DNA of 8,834 nt from PWND01 sp964601515 (lineage in GTDB: Bacteria; Bacteroidota; Bacteroidia; Bacteroidales; UBA7960), in contig CAZRNU010000128.1 of the NCBI GenBank assembly GCA_964601515.1, positions 1-8,834 of the forward strand. The letters run 5' to 3'. The notes beneath the pieces are model-generated. The model was not told the DNA's origin. It did not search any database and saw only the letters and a program-made list of their open reading frames with translations. Shown in pieces: positions 6,343-8,834 of the stretch. Every line of letters starts with the position of its first letter. Positions within the stretch are counted from its first letter, which is position 1. The position numbers and the translations under genes are program-made.

Positions 6343-7872
6343 ATGAGCAATACTTCCAGAAAAATTAAAAGCGCACTAATTTCAATTTTCTACAAAGAGC
6401 CTGCAAAAGAGCTTATTGAAGCCTTACATAAAAACGGAGTACTTATGTACTCAACGGGAGGCACTCTTGATTATATTCAGAGTTTAGGATATTCTGCAAC
6501 AGCTATCGAAACACTTACAGGTTATCCAAGCATACTTGGAGGCAGAGTAAAAACATTACATCCAAAAGTGTTTGGAGGTATTTTAGCTCGCCGTGACAAA
6601 CTAGAAGACATTAACCATCTAAATGAGTATGAGATTCCGGGTATTGACATGGTAATTGTTGATTTATATCCTTTTGAAGAGACCTTAAAAGGTAATGCAA
6701 CCCATCAGGAAATAATTGAAAAAATTGACATTGGAGGGATTTCTTTAATCAGAGCTGCTGCAAAAAACTTTAATGATGTTGTTATAATCCCGTCGCAAAA
6801 ATATTTTTCAAAAGCTGTTGATATTCTAAACAACAATAACGCAGAGACGACAATAGAAGAGAGACAGTTCTTGGCAGGCGCTGCTTTTAGTGTATCCAGT
6901 CATTACGACACTTCAATATTCTCATATTTCAACAAAGATGAAGCAATAGATACTTTTAGATGCAGCATTGAGCAATCGAACACACTAAGATACGGTGAAA
7001 ACCCTCATCAGTGGGGTAAGTTTTACGGCAATTATCATGAGATGTTTGAACAGCTTAACGGCAAAGAACTTTCATACAACAACATATTGGATATTGATGC
7101 TGCAATGAACTTGATGGCGGAGTACGCAGAGCCAACATTTGCAATAATAAAGCACAATACCGCTTGCGGCATGGCAACAAGAGATAATCTTGAAGAAGCA
7201 TACAAAGTTGCATTGTCGTCTGACCCGGTATCTGCCTTTGGTGGAATTTTGCTTGCAAATCGCAACATTACGGAAAAAAATGCGTATCAGATAACTGAGT
7301 TGTTCTTTGAAGTAATTATAGCTCCCGAATATGACCAAAAAGCGCTAGAGATTCTTTGCGAGAAGAAAAACAGAATTATTTTAAAGCTTAAAGACCAAAC
7401 ATTGCAAAACAAATTTTTCCGGACAGCATTGAATGGAGTGCTTTGTCAGATGAGAGACCATGCAATGACACCCGAAAATGAATGGCAGTACATTACAAAC
7501 ACTAAGCCCGGAGAAAGAGAAAAAAATGATTTGATGTTTGCAAATAAACTGGTAAAGCATACAAAATCGAATGCGATAGTTTTGGTAAAAGACAAGCAAT
7601 TAATTGGCAGTGGCACAGGGCAAACATCTCGCGTTGATGCGCTAATGCACGCAATCGCCAAAGCAAAAGAGCATGGTCATGATTTAATAGGAGCGGTAAT
7701 GGCATCAGATGCCTTCTTCCCATTCCCCGACTGCGTTGAGATTGCTCACAAAGAGGGAATAATGGCGGTAATTCAGCCGGGAGGATCCATAAAAGACAAA
7801 GACTCTATTGATTATTGCAATAAAAACAATATGGCAATGGTCTTTACAGGCAAGAGACATTTTAAACATTAA
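6343..7872 (+). CDS. purH: Bifunctional AICAR formyltransferase/IMP cyclohydrolase
   Basis: PurH catalyses the last two steps of de novo purine synthesis in the cytoplasm: AICAR is formylated with 10-formyl-tetrahydrofolate, and the product is cyclised to IMP. The 509 residues are full length. The N-terminal MGS-like cyclohydrolase domain (about 5-190) has YSTGGT, GGRVKTLHPKVFGG, VDLYPFE and IDIGGISLIRAAAKN. Lys70, Tyr109, Asp129 and Lys141 match known cyclohydrolase active-site residues. The formyltransferase domain (about 200-509) has LRYGENPHQ, KELSYNNILDID, DPVSAFGG, SDAFFPFPD, IQPGGS and the terminal TGKRHFKH. Its catalytic Lys270-His271 pair is intact in IIKHNTACGMA; many homologues have KHxNPCG there. 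The start gives the normal N-terminus (KIKSALISIFYK). mreB follows after 22 bp on the same strand, so the two are probably one transcript. Confidence 0.98.
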   Translation: MSNTSRKIKSALISIFYKEPAKELIEALHKNGVLMYSTGGTLDYIQSLGYSATAIETLTGYPSILGGRVKTLHPKVFGGILARRDKLEDINHLNEYEIPGIDMVIVDLYPFEETLKGNATHQEIIEKIDIGGISLIRAAAKNFNDVVIIPSQKYFSKAVDILNNNNAETTIEERQFLAGAAFSVSSHYDTSIFSYFNKDEAIDTFRCSIEQSNTLRYGENPHQWGKFYGNYHEMFEQLNGKELSYNNILDIDAAMNLMAEYAEPTFAIIKHNTACGMATRDNLEEAYKVALSSDPVSAFGGILLANRNITEKNAYQITELFFEVIIAPEYDQKALEILCEKKNRIILKLKDQTLQNKFFRTALNGVLCQMRDHAMTPENEWQYITNTKPGEREKNDLMFANKLVKHTKSNAIVLVKDKQLIGSGTGQTSRVDALMHAIAKAKEHGHDLIGAVMASDAFFPFPDCVEIAHKEGIMAVIQPGGSIKDKDSIDYCNKNNMAMVFTGKRHFKH

Positions 7873-7894
7873 AAACAAATAAATTTTTATCAAT

Positions 7895-8834
7895 ATGGGC
7901 TTATTTTCTTTTTTAACCAAGGAACTTGCCATCGACCTTGGAACAGCAAACACAATTATCATCCACAACGACAAAATAGTAGTAGAAGAGCCTTCGATAG
8001 TGGCAATGGAAAGGGCCACAAATAAAGTAATTGCGGTTGGAAGACAAGCAATGTTAATGCATGGAAAAACACATGAAAATATCAAAACACTCAGGCCTCT
8101 AAGAGATGGTGTTATTGCAGATTTTCAAGCTGCTGAAGCTATGATAAGGGCAATGATAAAAATGACTGATACAAAGAAACCTATATTTCCTCCTTCTCTG
8201 AAAATGGTTATATGTATTCCTTCAGGCATTACAGAGGTTGAAGAAAGAGCTGTAAGAGATTCATGCGAACAAGCAGGCGCAAAAGAAGTTAGGTTGATTC
8301 ATGAACCAATGGCTGCTGCTATTGGTATTGGCATCGATGTTCTTGAACCTACCGGGAACATAGTAATTGACATTGGTGGTGGAACTTCGGAAATCGCAGT
8401 TATTGCACTTGGCGGAATTGTTTGCAACAAATCTATTCGTATTGCCGGTGACGATTTCAATGGTGATATTGAAGAATACATGAGAAAACAGCATAATATT
8501 CTAATTGGCGAAAGAACAGCGGAAAGAATAAAAATCGAAGTTGGTGCTGCGATGACAGAAATTGACAATCCTCCTTCTGATATTGCAGTTCACGGTAGAG
8601 ATATGATGACAGGAATTCCAAAAGAAATTATAGTTAATTACTCAGAAATAGCCCAAGCATTAGATAAATCTTTAACAAAAATTGAGGCAGCTGTTCTTAA
8701 CGCACTTGAAATGACTCCTCCGGAATTGGCTGCCGATATTTACCGCACTGGTATATACATGGCCGGCGGTGGTGCATTACTAAGAGGTTTCGATAAAAGA
8801 ATAGCATTGAAAACAAAATTACCGGTTCATCTGG
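7895..8834 (+). CDS. mreB: Rod shape-determining protein MreB (3'-partial)
   Basis: The ATG at 7895 opens a frame with no stop to the window edge (313 codons), against about 340 for a full MreB. MreB is a bacterial actin that polymerises on ATP under the inner membrane and guides the elongasome making the side-wall peptidoglycan. The actin-fold motifs are in order: phosphate-1 AIDLGTANT (12-20), the catalytic-glutamate block IHEPMAAAIG (135-144, Glu137), phosphate-2 VIDIGGGTSEIAVI (157-170) and the adenosine motif MAGGGALLRGFD (289-300). The N-terminus MGLFSFLTKE is short and hydrophobic, suitable for membrane contact. No Shine-Dalgarno motif is visible, and the 22-bp gap to purH shows no TAnnTTTG box, so transcription probably comes from the purH promoter. 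In Bacteroidota mreC, mreD and a penicillin-binding protein gene usually follow; they would lie beyond the window. Confidence 0.97.
   Translation, partial: MGLFSFLTKELAIDLGTANTIIIHNDKIVVEEPSIVAMERATNKVIAVGRQAMLMHGKTHENIKTLRPLRDGVIADFQAAEAMIRAMIKMTDTKKPIFPPSLKMVICIPSGITEVEERAVRDSCEQAGAKEVRLIHEPMAAAIGIGIDVLEPTGNIVIDIGGGTSEIAVIALGGIVCNKSIRIAGDDFNGDIEEYMRKQHNILIGERTAERIKIEVGAAMTEIDNPPSDIAVHGRDMMTGIPKEIIVNYSEIAQALDKSLTKIEAAVLNALEMTPPELAADIYRTGIYMAGGGALLRGFDKRIALKTKLPVHL

Noticed and set aside
7035..7723. Overlapping minus-strand open frames inside purH, with similar ones inside the heme-protein and protease genes
   Set aside because: They lie antisense to strongly recognisable genes, have unlikely composition and lack family motifs; they are shadows of the real frames.
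7705..8568. Minus-strand open frames across the 3' end of purH and the mreB region
   Set aside because: The plus-strand frame from 7895 is unmistakably MreB with all actin-fold motifs in order; the opposite frames are by-products.

Overview
The window looks like chromosome of a member of the Bacteroidota. Three things point there: an AT-rich sequence with no Shine-Dalgarno motifs before its genes, good matches to the Bacteroidota promoter (-7 box TAnnTTTG) upstream of three genes, and a purH-mreB pair, an arrangement I know from this phylum. Placement below phylum is not possible from what is here.

Layout. (1) 2-1477, plus strand: the 3' part of a gene for a large, probably exported protein with one c-type heme motif (CLGCH) and no function I can name; its start lies before the window. 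(2) 1478-1643: a convergent intergenic gap filled with 'gagacg' repeats and two perfect hairpins, one of which forms an intrinsic terminator for the next gene. (3) 1644-4883, minus strand: a complete tricorn-type S41 protease with signal peptide, beta-propellers, PDZ-like domain and protease core. (4) 4884-5328: 445 bases without a gene, holding the protease promoter, a short palindrome, a long imperfect inverted repeat built of CTTTGCG-like units, and an array of 7-bp units ending two bases from the next gene. (5) 5329-6219, minus strand: a YitT-family (DUF161 plus DUF2179) membrane protein. (6) 6220-6342: a compact divergent promoter region. (7) 6343-7872, plus strand: purH, the bifunctional enzyme for the last two steps of IMP synthesis. 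(8) 7895-8834, plus strand: mreB, the actin-like cell-shape protein, cut by the window end about 30 codons short.

How the genes relate. purH and mreB, 22 bp apart, are probably co-transcribed. The protease and the YitT-family gene are both on the minus strand, but the protease has its own promoter and terminator and looks monocistronic. The heme protein and the protease are both probably exported, but nothing ties them functionally.

I found no convincing new multi-gene system. The most notable points are the uncharacterised heme protein and the repeats: four kinds crowd the two gaps flanking the protease gene, while the gaps around purH and mreB have none.
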